Part shown: in pieces, positions 1 through 5,273 of the stretch | Layout: every line of letters begins with the position of its first letter | Position numbering within the stretch: position 1 is the stretch's first letter | Assembly (NCBI GenBank): GCA_003486785.1 | Contig: DNFZ01000230.1 | Span: 1-5,479, forward strand | Direction of reading: 5' to 3' | DNA length: 5,479 nucleotides | From: Clostridiales bacterium | GTDB lineage: Bacteria; Bacillota; Clostridia; Christensenellales; CAG-138 | The notes under the pieces: generated by a model | Told to the model about the DNA's origin: nothing | Database searches by the model: none | What the model saw: the letters and a program-made list of their open reading frames with translations, nothing else | Program-made: the position numbers and the translations under genes

Positions 1-20
1 CGCTCGCGGCACGCGCTGCC

Positions 21-25
21 GGAGG
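21..25 (+). promoter_or_regulatory. Ribosome binding site of cooC
   Basis: GGAGG lies 9 nt before the ATG at 35 and supports that start. It forms the left half of a perfect 12-bp palindrome (21-32, GGAGGTACCTCC), so the Shine-Dalgarno bases could pair with the following CCTCC in a 4-bp stem with a GTAC loop. A stem that short is probably not regulatory. Confidence 0.7.
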
Positions 26-34
26 TACCTCCTC

Positions 35-835
35 ATGACCGTAACCTTCGCCGTCGCCGGCAAGGGCGGCACCGGCAAAACGACGCTCACCGGCCTCCTC
101 ATTCGTCGCCTCGTCGAGGCCCAGGCCAGCCCCATCCTCGCCATCGACGCGGACCCCGCCAGCAACCTCAACACCGTGCTCGGCCTCGAGCTCGAGAAGA
201 CCGTCGGCGACGTCCGTGAGGAGACCAGCGAGAAGGCCCGCGCCAACCTGCTCGAGGCGGGCATCGCCAAGCGCGACCTCCTCGATTACGAGATCAACTC
301 GAGCCTCGTGGAAGGCGTCGGCGTCGACCTGCTCGCCATGGGGCGCCCCGAGGGCGCCGGCTGCTACTGCGCCGCCAACAACATGCTGCGCGCCATCATC
401 GACACGATCGCCGAGGGCTACCCCTGGGTCGTCATCGACAACGAGGCCGGCCTCGAGCACCTCTCGCGGCGCACAACTCGCGACGTCGACATCCTCTTCA
501 TCGTGAGCGACGCCAGCGTGCGCGGCATCACCACGGCCGGGCGCGTGCGCGCCGTCCTCGACGAGTTGCAGACGAAGGTCGGCCGTCACTATCTCATCGT
601 CAACCGGGCCGCCTACGGGCTCACGCCCGAGCTCGAGAAGGCCATCGAGGAGCAGCGCCTGAACCTCCTCGCCGTCCTCCCCGACGACCCTCTGGTGGCG
701 GCCTTCGACGCGTCCGGCCGCCCGATCTTCGAGCTCCCTGAGGAGAGCGAGCTCAAGACCGAGTACTACCGCGTCCTCGAAACACTCCCCATCGACTTCT
801 CCGGCAAGGAGGCCGCCCGTGCTGATCATCGGTGA
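35..835 (+). CDS. cooC: CooC/AcsF-type nickel-insertion ATPase (carbon monoxide dehydrogenase / acetyl-CoA synthase maturation)
   Basis: This is a cytoplasmic P-loop ATPase of 266 aa, the usual size for the CooC family within the MinD/SIMIBI class. Family members bind Ni and hydrolyse ATP to mature the nickel sites of carbon monoxide dehydrogenase (CooC) or acetyl-CoA synthase (AcsF). A deviant Walker A, GKGGTGKTT, lies at residues 9-17 with signature lysine K10. AIDADP follows at 37-41, the family CxC metal-binding pair at C110/C112 (GCYCAANN), and the switch II/Walker B region VIDNEAGLEHLSRR at 133-146. RBS GGAGG stands before ATG 35. The 3' end overlaps the next gene (acsE-like start at 819) by 17 nt, as expected for a translationally coupled Wood-Ljungdahl operon. 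Codons are strongly C/G-ended. Sequence alone does not separate CooC from AcsF; the acsE neighbour slightly favours a role with the CODH/ACS complex. The gene appears intact. Confidence 0.9.
   Translation: MTVTFAVAGKGGTGKTTLTGLLIRRLVEAQASPILAIDADPASNLNTVLGLELEKTVGDVREETSEKARANLLEAGIAKRDLLDYEINSSLVEGVGVDLLAMGRPEGAGCYCAANNMLRAIIDTIAEGYPWVVIDNEAGLEHLSRRTTRDVDILFIVSDASVRGITTAGRVRAVLDELQTKVGRHYLIVNRAAYGLTPELEKAIEEQRLNLLAVLPDDPLVAAFDASGRPIFELPEESELKTEYYRVLETLPIDFSGKEAARADHR
806..812 (+). promoter_or_regulatory. Ribosome binding site of the acsE-like start
   Basis: AAGGAGG lies inside the end of cooC, 6 nt before the GTG at 819. It decides the start: GTG 819 yields the N-terminus MLIIGENI, typical of AcsE methyltransferases, with no upstream extension needed. 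Confidence 0.75.
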
Positions 836-1238
836 GAACATCCACATCATCGCCCCGCCCGTCAAGCAGGCGATCGAGGCGCGCGACGCCAAGTTCATCC
901 AGGATCTCGCCGTGAGGCAGGTTGAGGCCGGCGCCGGTGTCGTCGACCTCAACATCGGGCCCCAGAAGAAGCTCGGTCACGAAGTGATGCCGTGGATCGT
1001 GCAGGCCGTGCAAGAGGCCGTCGACGTCCCGCTCTCACTGGACACGACCAACCTCGCGGCGATGCGCGCCGGCCTTGAGGTCTGCAAGCGGCCGGCGATG
1101 CTCAACTCGGCCTCGGCCGACCCCGCCCGCCTCGACAGCGTGATGCAGCTCGCGGCGGAGTTCGACGCCAAGGTCATCGCGCTCACCATGGGCGTGGACG
1201 GCATTCCGACGACGGCGGACGGCCGCGCCGGCATCGCC
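819..1238 (+). other. acsE: 5' portion of acsE (methyltetrahydrofolate:corrinoid/Fe-S protein methyltransferase), truncated
   Basis: AcsE moves the methyl group from CH3-tetrahydrofolate to the cobalt of the corrinoid/iron-sulfur protein in the Wood-Ljungdahl pathway. Residues 1-140 show the pterin-binding TIM-barrel start: LIIGENIH (strand 1), VVDLNIGP at 41-48 (strand 2), SLDTTN at 73-78 with D75, and AMLNSAS at 93-99 with N96. D75 and N96 coincide in number and context with pterin-binding residues of the Moorella enzyme. LTMGVDGIP follows at 122-130. The later conserved blocks of the family, around Moorella D160 (in IDPL) and N199 (in LSNVS), are absent because the sequence switches to another family. 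The 17-nt overlap with cooC and the matching codon use show that this part belongs with the left block. Confidence 0.85.
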
Positions 1239-1805
1239 ATGGAGGCGCTGCTGCCCGTGATCAACCGCGAAATGACGGTCAAAATCCATGCGCACCGCGC
1301 GGACGATATCCTCACGGGGCTAAGGCTCGCCAAAGAATTCAACCTCAAGGTCACCATCGATCACTGCACAGAGGGCTATATGATTGCGGACGTGCTCAAG
1401 GAGCGCCTCGTCGAACAGGGCGCGGGCATCATCATAGGTCCCCTGCTTTCCGAGCGCAGCAAGATCGAGCTGAAGAACCTCTCTTTCTCCGCCCCGCGCG
1501 TGCTGGAAGAAGCGGGCGTTCCTTTTGCGCTGATGACCGATCACCCCGTAATTCCGATTCAGTTTTTACCCGTGCAGGCAGGCCTTGCGATGCGCGATGG
1601 CCTGAGCGAGGAGACGGCGCTTCGTTCTATCACGCGATACGCCGCCGAAATCGTGGGCATCGCCGACCGCGTTGGCACGCTCGAAGTCGGCAAAGACGCG
1701 GATATTGCGGTATTCGACGGGCACCCGTTCGATTTCCGCACGCACTGTGTGCTCACGCTCATCAACGGCAAAATCGTTCACAACGCGCGTAATCGGGAGG
1801 CCTAA
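819..1805 (+). CDS. In-frame chimeric ORF: AcsE N-terminal half joined to amidohydrolase C-terminal half
   Basis: The 328-aa reading frame is open from GTG 819 to TAA 1803-1805 but combines two unrelated families. Residues 1 to about 140 are the first half of a methyltetrahydrofolate:corrinoid/iron-sulfur protein methyltransferase. Residues from about 141 to 328 are the second half of an imidazolonepropionase-like amidohydrolase. Each parent family normally has its full active site spread over the whole barrel (about 260-270 aa for AcsE, about 380-390 aa for the amidohydrolase), so neither activity is expected. Third-position composition changes at the same place. I infer an assembly chimera or a recombination scar, not a functional fusion. 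Do not assign either product name to the whole ORF. The two portions are described separately below. Confidence 0.85.
   Translation: MLIIGENIHIIAPPVKQAIEARDAKFIQDLAVRQVEAGAGVVDLNIGPQKKLGHEVMPWIVQAVQEAVDVPLSLDTTNLAAMRAGLEVCKRPAMLNSASADPARLDSVMQLAAEFDAKVIALTMGVDGIPTTADGRAGIAMEALLPVINREMTVKIHAHRADDILTGLRLAKEFNLKVTIDHCTEGYMIADVLKERLVEQGAGIIIGPLLSERSKIELKNLSFSAPRVLEEAGVPFALMTDHPVIPIQFLPVQAGLAMRDGLSEETALRSITRYAAEIVGIADRVGTLEVGKDADIAVFDGHPFDFRTHCVLTLINGKIVHNARNREA
1225..1260 (+). other. Probable chimeric breakpoint between two genomic sources
   Basis: The switch falls in or next to the codons for MEALLPV (residues 141-147, 1239-1259). From family memory, amidohydrolases of this group carry a similar MEALLPV block just before their KxHAHRADDI motif, so this stretch could be the shared overlap. 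By hand count, about 10 of 140 codons before it end in A/T, against about 47 of 181 after it. No insertion-sequence end, target duplication, integrase or tRNA is visible at the join, which argues against a mobile element as its cause. The exact base cannot be fixed without the parent sequences. Confidence 0.75.
1239..1805 (+). other. 3' portion of an imidazolonepropionase-like amidohydrolase, truncated at its N-terminus
   Basis: This part keeps the second half of a metal-dependent amidohydrolase barrel: KIHAHRADD at residues 155-163 (strand 5 His), TIDHCTEG at 179-186 (strand 6 His) and LMTDHPVIP at 238-246 (strand 8 Asp). The usual C-terminal beta-sandwich closure follows, VGTLEVGKDADIAVFDGHP at 285-303 and LINGKIVH at 314-321. 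The missing first half, about 200 residues, would carry the N-terminal sandwich strands, the strand-1 HxH metal pair and the strand-4 ligand. The substrate of this subgroup is not clear from sequence. The stop lies 5 nt before alr, with codon use like alr, so in its native genome it probably forms an operon with alr. Confidence 0.85.
1795..1800 (+). promoter_or_regulatory. Ribosome binding site of alr
   Basis: GGGAGG lies at the end of the amidohydrolase frame, 10 nt before ATG 1811. The spacing is slightly long but acceptable, and no better start codon is nearer. Confidence 0.6.
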
Positions 1806-1810
1806 ACACC

Positions 1811-2926
1811 ATGCGTTCGACCTATGCTGCCATATCGCTCGCCAACATCAGGCATAATATCGCGCTCATGCGTTCGCGCCTCAAACCGGAGACGAAATAC
1901 CTCGCCGTAGTCAAGGCAAACGCATATGGGCACGGCATGGAAGCCGTCGCCAACTGCGCTCTGGAAAGCGGCGCTGCTTATCTTGGCGTTGCGTTTGCCG
2001 AAGAAGGCGTGCGCCTGCGCCTCGCGGGCATCACCGCACCGATTTTGCTTCTCGGCGCGACGGACGAGGGCCACATGGACGATGTGATCAGTCATGCGCT
2101 GATGCCGACGGTTTTCACCGTTGAAACCCTTCAGCTGCTGCAAGCGCACGCGGCAAAGCTCGGCATGATCTGCCGCATCCACATCAAGGCGGACACGGGC
2201 ATGAACCGCATCGGGTTCACGAGCGAAGCGGCTTTCACGGAAGCGATATTGCTGCTCAAACGCAGCCCGAATCTCGCGCTCGACGGGTTGTTTACGCATT
2301 TTGCGGTGTCCGAACGAGAGGATACCTCCTTTACGCTGCTGCAGGCAGAGCGCTTTGGCCGCTATGTGGCAATTTGCAGCCAGAACGGCCTGCACCCGAT
2401 CCTCCACGCAAGCAACAGCGCGGCAGCGCTGCATATTCCGGAGGCGCAGTTTGACATGGTGCGCGGCGGCATCGCGATGTATGGCTGCCATCCGGCGGGC
2501 CACGCCGTTGAAGGAATTGACCTAAAGCCTGTGATGAGCTGGCATGCGTATCTCACGCACATCAAGACCATCCCGGCCGGCGAGGGCGTGAGCTACGGTT
2601 TAAAGTTTGTTGCGCCGTGCGATATGCGCGTTGGCACCCTAGCGGTCGGCTACGGGGACGGCTACAAGCGCTGTCTTTCAGATCGCGCCGAGGTGCTCAT
2701 TCGCGGCAAACGCGCGCGGCAGATCGGCACCATCTGCATGGATCAGATGATGATCGACCTGACAAATGCGCCGGACGCAGAAGTGGGCGACGATGTGGTG
2801 CTGCTGGGTCGTCAGGGCAACGAAGAGGTTACGGCGGACGAACTCGGCGACAAGGCCGGTACAATCAGCTACGAGATCCTGCTTTGCGTTTCCGAACGCG
2901 TCCCGCGGATTTATACGAAAGACTAA
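1811..2926 (+). CDS. alr: Alanine racemase
   Basis: This PLP enzyme interconverts L- and D-alanine and supplies D-alanine for peptidoglycan. At 371 aa it has normal family length. The N-terminal PLP barrel starts near residue 5. VVKANAYGHG at 33-42 carries the PLP-binding K35, GMNRIGF at 130-136 holds the R133 that matches the conserved active-site arginine, and HASNSAA at 199-205 and MVRGGIAMYG at 216-225 are further barrel motifs. The C-terminal domain has GVSYG at 259-263 with Y262, the second catalytic base supplied across the dimer, AVGYGDGY at 278-285 and ICMDQMMID at 308-316. All key residues are present. It starts 5 nt after the amidohydrolase stop, suggesting co-transcription. It converges on nnr and shares a terminator with it. 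The protein is cytoplasmic and homodimeric in the family. Confidence 0.97.
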   Translation: MRSTYAAISLANIRHNIALMRSRLKPETKYLAVVKANAYGHGMEAVANCALESGAAYLGVAFAEEGVRLRLAGITAPILLLGATDEGHMDDVISHALMPTVFTVETLQLLQAHAAKLGMICRIHIKADTGMNRIGFTSEAAFTEAILLLKRSPNLALDGLFTHFAVSEREDTSFTLLQAERFGRYVAICSQNGLHPILHASNSAAALHIPEAQFDMVRGGIAMYGCHPAGHAVEGIDLKPVMSWHAYLTHIKTIPAGEGVSYGLKFVAPCDMRVGTLAVGYGDGYKRCLSDRAEVLIRGKRARQIGTICMDQMMIDLTNAPDAEVGDDVVLLGRQGNEEVTADELGDKAGTISYEILLCVSERVPRIYTKD

Positions 2927-2936
2927 GAACGAACAA

Positions 2937-2967
2937 ACAGAGGCACCCGCTCCGCGGGTGCCTCTGT
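2937..2967. terminator. Bidirectional intrinsic terminator between alr and nnr
   Basis: A perfect 14-bp GC-rich inverted repeat (arms 2937-2950 and 2954-2967, 3-nt loop TCC) lies 10 nt after the alr stop and 36 nt before the nnr stop. Read on the - strand, the stem is followed by a T-rich tail (TTTGTTCGTTCTT), a good intrinsic terminator for nnr. On the + strand the tail is poor in T (CGTTGCG), so termination of alr would rest mainly on stem strength. Confidence 0.9.
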
Positions 2968-3003
2968 CGTTGCGTACTCCTTCAAGAATTCGCAAAATTC
3001 TCG

Positions 3004-4512
3004 TTAGATCAATCCTTCTACCGTCTGTTCGATTGCACCGATGACGTCTCTTGCCAGCAGCATGCGTTCTTTTAGCAGCTCCAGCGCAACATCTGCCGAA
3101 GCACCGAGCAGATAAGCCCCGCAGGATGCCGCGTCAAGCGGCGAAAGCCCCTGCGCGAGCAATCCTGTGATCAAGCCCGCCAGCACATCCCCGCTGCCGC
3201 CTTTGGCAAGCCCCGCGTTGCCGGTCGTGTTCAGGCGAACCGCGTTCCCGTCGGAAATGCAAGTCGTCGCGCCCTTGAGCAGCACGATGCAGTTCCATTT
3301 TTTCGCATACATCCCAGCCATGCCAATCGGGTCGGACAGAATCCGGGAGACAGGCTCCCCGCTCAAGCGTGCCATCTCCGCCGGATGCGGTGTCAGAATC
3401 GCGTTCTCGTGCAGAAGCGATAGCATAGCGGGTGACTGCGCAAGCCGGTTGAGCGCATCCGCGTCAAAAACCGCGGGTGTTTTTGCCGCAATAACCACCG
3501 AGATAAGCGGAAGAATATTCCCCTCACCCACGCCGCATCCGACGCAGACCGCGTTTTTCTGCGGCAGTAGCGCAATCGCGCGCTCGCACGCAGTATCGTC
3601 CCAATCCGCGCCTTCATTCAGCGCTGCCGCCATCGCCTCCGGCAAGGCGGAGAATGCCATCTTTACCGCGCCGGGAACTGCAACGCTCGTGAGCCCCGCG
3701 CCCGCGCGCAGACAGGCAGCTGCGCTCAGCAGCGCGGCGCCCGTATAGCACCCGCTGCCGACGCAGAGCAGCGCGCGCCCGTTTTTGCCCTTATGCGAAT
3801 CGATGGGACGCTTGGGCAGCAGGCGCGCGGCATCCTCGCGTGAAAATAGATAGACATCCTCCAGCGCGTCCGTTTCGTCGAGATCGCGTCGTTCATCCGA
3901 GAGCGGGTGTACGATGACTTCCCCGCAGCAGCCGCGTCCGGGAAAGAGCAGCTGCCCGCGCTTGTAGAACGCAAACGTTACGGTTTCTCGCGCGCGGATA
4001 GCACTCCCCAATATTTCTCCACTCGTGGCATCCACGCCGGACGGGATATCGACCGCAACGACGGGTTTCCCGCTCGCGTTGATAAGCGCTATTGCGTCGG
4101 TATATTTGCCCGCGACAGGGCGCGACAGCCCCGTTCCGAAAATCGCGTCCACAACTACATCGCATTGCGCGAGAAGCGCATCGGATAGCGCATCAAGAAA
4201 CTGTACCCCGCACTCCAGCGCGCGCAGATAGTTCGTCTTCGCATCCCCCGTGAGCCTCTCCGGGTCCGCAAGTAGCGCGCCCTGACAGCGTACGCTTCGC
4301 TGAAGCAGCAGCCGCAGCAGCGCAAACCCATCGCCCCCGTTGTTGCCGCCGCCGCAGACGACGAGCACGCTCTGGTTGGTGTAACGCGCCTGCAGCAGCG
4401 CGTCTACGCCCTGCGCCGCGCGCTCCATCCAGACGAGGCTGCTTGCCCGCCCGTCTGCAAAGCGCTCCTGCTCATAGCGGCGCATCTCCTGCGCGCGCAC
4501 CACGCGTTTCAC
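3004..4512 (-). CDS. nnr: Bifunctional NAD(P)H-hydrate epimerase / ADP-dependent (S)-NAD(P)H-hydrate dehydratase
   Basis: This metabolite-repair enzyme reconverts damaged, hydrated NAD(P)HX to NAD(P)H. At 502 aa it has the full two-domain bacterial layout. The N-terminal YjeF_N epimerase domain (about 1-210) has GGGNNGGDG at 54-62, VVVDAIFGTGLSRP at 119-132 and AVDIPSGVDATSGE at 153-166. The C-terminal ribokinase-like dehydratase domain (about 240-495) has HKGKNGRALLCVGSG at 240-254, TPHPAE at 374-379, VLLKGATT at 410-417 and NAGLAKGGSGDVLAG from 432, with the likely catalytic D442. I chose GTG at 4512-4510 as start because it overlaps the recX stop as GTGA, with an AGAGG site at 4527-4523. 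A TTG at 4536 would add eight residues and cover that site. Coupling to recX is implied. All hallmark motifs are intact. Confidence 0.95.
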   Translation of the reverse strand: MKRVVRAQEMRRYEQERFADGRASSLVWMERAAQGVDALLQARYTNQSVLVVCGGGNNGGDGFALLRLLLQRSVRCQGALLADPERLTGDAKTNYLRALECGVQFLDALSDALLAQCDVVVDAIFGTGLSRPVAGKYTDAIALINASGKPVVAVDIPSGVDATSGEILGSAIRARETVTFAFYKRGQLLFPGRGCCGEVIVHPLSDERRDLDETDALEDVYLFSREDAARLLPKRPIDSHKGKNGRALLCVGSGCYTGAALLSAAACLRAGAGLTSVAVPGAVKMAFSALPEAMAAALNEGADWDDTACERAIALLPQKNAVCVGCGVGEGNILPLISVVIAAKTPAVFDADALNRLAQSPAMLSLLHENAILTPHPAEMARLSGEPVSRILSDPIGMAGMYAKKWNCIVLLKGATTCISDGNAVRLNTTGNAGLAKGGSGDVLAGLITGLLAQGLSPLDAASCGAYLLGASADVALELLKERMLLARDVIGAIEQTVEGLI

Positions 4513-5012
4513 TCTGTTTGTTCCTCTTTCGTACAACGAAGCGCTGCGCGCGCTTCTTCATAAGAGTATCCGCGCGCAAGCAGGCGGCGCACCACCATTT
4601 CGTTGCGCGCGTCCTCCGGCAGGCGCGCATATTGACGCGCGTATTTTTCAGCAATGGCTACGGCGGTGCGCTGCTGCGTCTCTTCATCCACTTGGTTGAG
4701 CGCTTGCTCGATGGCATCCGCATCCGCTTCGTGCATCAGCAGCTGTTCGCGCAGATGTGCGCGGCTGACCGGCTTTGTGGCAAGCCGCGTGCGGACGAAA
4801 TCCTCCGCATACGACTGATCGTTGAGCAGCCCAAGCTCTTTGAGCCGCTCGACCGTCTCGTAGACTTCGACCTCGCCGTATTCGCAAGCATCCAGATGGC
4901 GCTCGGTTTCGCGCACAGTACGCGCACGCCCCCCAAGAAAACGCAGCGCAGCATCCATCGGAGAACGTCCGGTCTCCGAAGCTTTTTTTGGTTTTGACAT
5001 GCTCTTGCCCAT
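4509..5012 (-). CDS. recX: Regulatory protein RecX
   Basis: RecX binds RecA filaments and modulates recombination and the SOS response. The 167-aa product has the normal length and the tandem three-helix repeats of the family: a first repeat around 19-45 (ALRFLGGRARTVRETERHL at 22-40), a second at 48-77 with the hallmark GLLNDQSYAEDFVRTR (61-76), and a third from about 84 to 106. A terminal VRRLLARGYSYEEARAAL at 141-158 completes the fold. The N-terminus is basic (KSMSKPKK). Two starts are possible, ATG 5012 and ATG 5000, and neither has a strong Shine-Dalgarno; the choice is uncertain. The stop overlaps the nnr start by 4 nt. No recA is visible in the window. Confidence 0.92.
   Translation of the reverse strand: MGKSMSKPKKASETGRSPMDAALRFLGGRARTVRETERHLDACEYGEVEVYETVERLKELGLLNDQSYAEDFVRTRLATKPVSRAHLREQLLMHEADADAIEQALNQVDEETQQRTAVAIAEKYARQYARLPEDARNEMVVRRLLARGYSYEEARAALRCTKEEQTE
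4523..4527 (-). promoter_or_regulatory. Ribosome binding site of nnr inside the end of recX
   Basis: On the - strand AGAGG (4527 to 4523) stands 10 nt before the GTG at 4512. Together with the GTGA stop/start overlap it favours this start over the upstream TTG at 4536. Confidence 0.55.
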
Positions 5013-5018
5013 GCAGTC

Positions 5019-5048
5019 ATTCTAACACACCGCACCAACTTAGAACAA
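5019..5048 (-). promoter_or_regulatory. Possible recX promoter
   Basis: On the - strand TAGAAT (5024 to 5019) is preceded by TGT, giving an extended -10 (TGnTAGAAT), and by a weak TTGTTC (5048 to 5043) at 18-nt spacing. Transcription would begin close to ATG 5012, leaving almost no leader. This would favour ATG 5000 or near-leaderless translation. The match could be chance. Confidence 0.3.
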
Positions 5049-5147
5049 CGGCGATAATCGGACGAATATGGTTGTGAGATTATGGGTGTTCGTTGCAAAT
5101 TTCTGATGAACATTCTGTAACAAATCTGGCGCGCCTGCATTCAATCG

Positions 5148-5176
5148 GTGCAAAAAGACGAATGATCCGTTACAAT
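5148..5176 (+). promoter_or_regulatory. Possible promoter of the membrane-protein gene
   Basis: TACAAT at 5171-5176 matches five of six positions of the sigma-70/sigma-A -10 box. GTGCAA at 5148-5153 is a weak -35 at 17-nt spacing. The predicted start near 5183 would give a leader of about 90 nt before ATG 5274. Confidence 0.35.
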
Positions 5177-5259
5177 AGGAAATGACGCTTGCGTATCCGT
5201 CCGTTGCTTGTAACAGCTGCGAGATAGATATACGCATCGCTTCACCATAACAGTAACCC

Positions 5260-5265
5260 AGGAGG
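5260..5265 (+). promoter_or_regulatory. Strong ribosome binding site of the membrane-protein gene
   Basis: AGGAGG lies 8 nt before ATG 5274. This ideal sequence and spacing are the main evidence that the reading frame running off the window end is a real gene. Confidence 0.85.
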
Positions 5266-5273
5266 ATGTTCGA

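Larger units (their letters stand above)
5013..5273. other. Divergent intergenic region between recX and a membrane-protein gene
   Basis: These 261 bp are clearly richer in A and T than the flanking genes and have no convincing coding frame. An open - strand frame at 5040-5303 runs through the Shine-Dalgarno and start of the + gene and looks spurious. Candidate promoters for both directions are listed separately. A 7-bp inverted repeat (TGCGTAT 5190-5196 / ATACGCA 5230-5236) lies in the likely leader of the + gene. I see no tRNA, known riboswitch or direct repeat array. Confidence 0.6.

Noticed and set aside
216..506. Open + strand frame inside cooC
   Set aside because: It is low-complexity Arg/Ser/Thr/Ala/Pro-rich translation of GC-rich DNA in another frame of a clearly real gene, with no motif.
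1200..1300. Insertion sequence, attachment site or integron-like scar at the join
   Set aside because: No inverted repeats, target duplication, tRNA end or recombinase gene is visible near the junction.
819..1805. A novel bifunctional methyltransferase-amidohydrolase enzyme
   Set aside because: Both halves lack essential parts of their active sites, and the codon-use change falls exactly at the family switch. A chimeric join explains all of this more simply.
3167..3748. 193-aa + strand open frame opposite nnr
   Set aside because: It is antisense to the conserved dehydratase domain, rich in Ala/Ser/Pro, with no recognisable motif; a shadow of nnr.
4513..4536. TTG 4536 as the nnr start
   Set aside because: It gives an extra MYERGTNR inside recX and places the start upstream of the AGAGG site. 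The GTG at 4512, overlapping the recX stop, is better supported.
4443..4997. 184-aa + strand open frame opposite recX
   Set aside because: It is antisense to nearly all of recX, whose family motifs are clear, and has no domain of its own.
5128..5135. GGCGCGCC palindrome as an operator
   Set aside because: It is a single 8-bp palindrome without flanking symmetry or a second copy; chance is sufficient.
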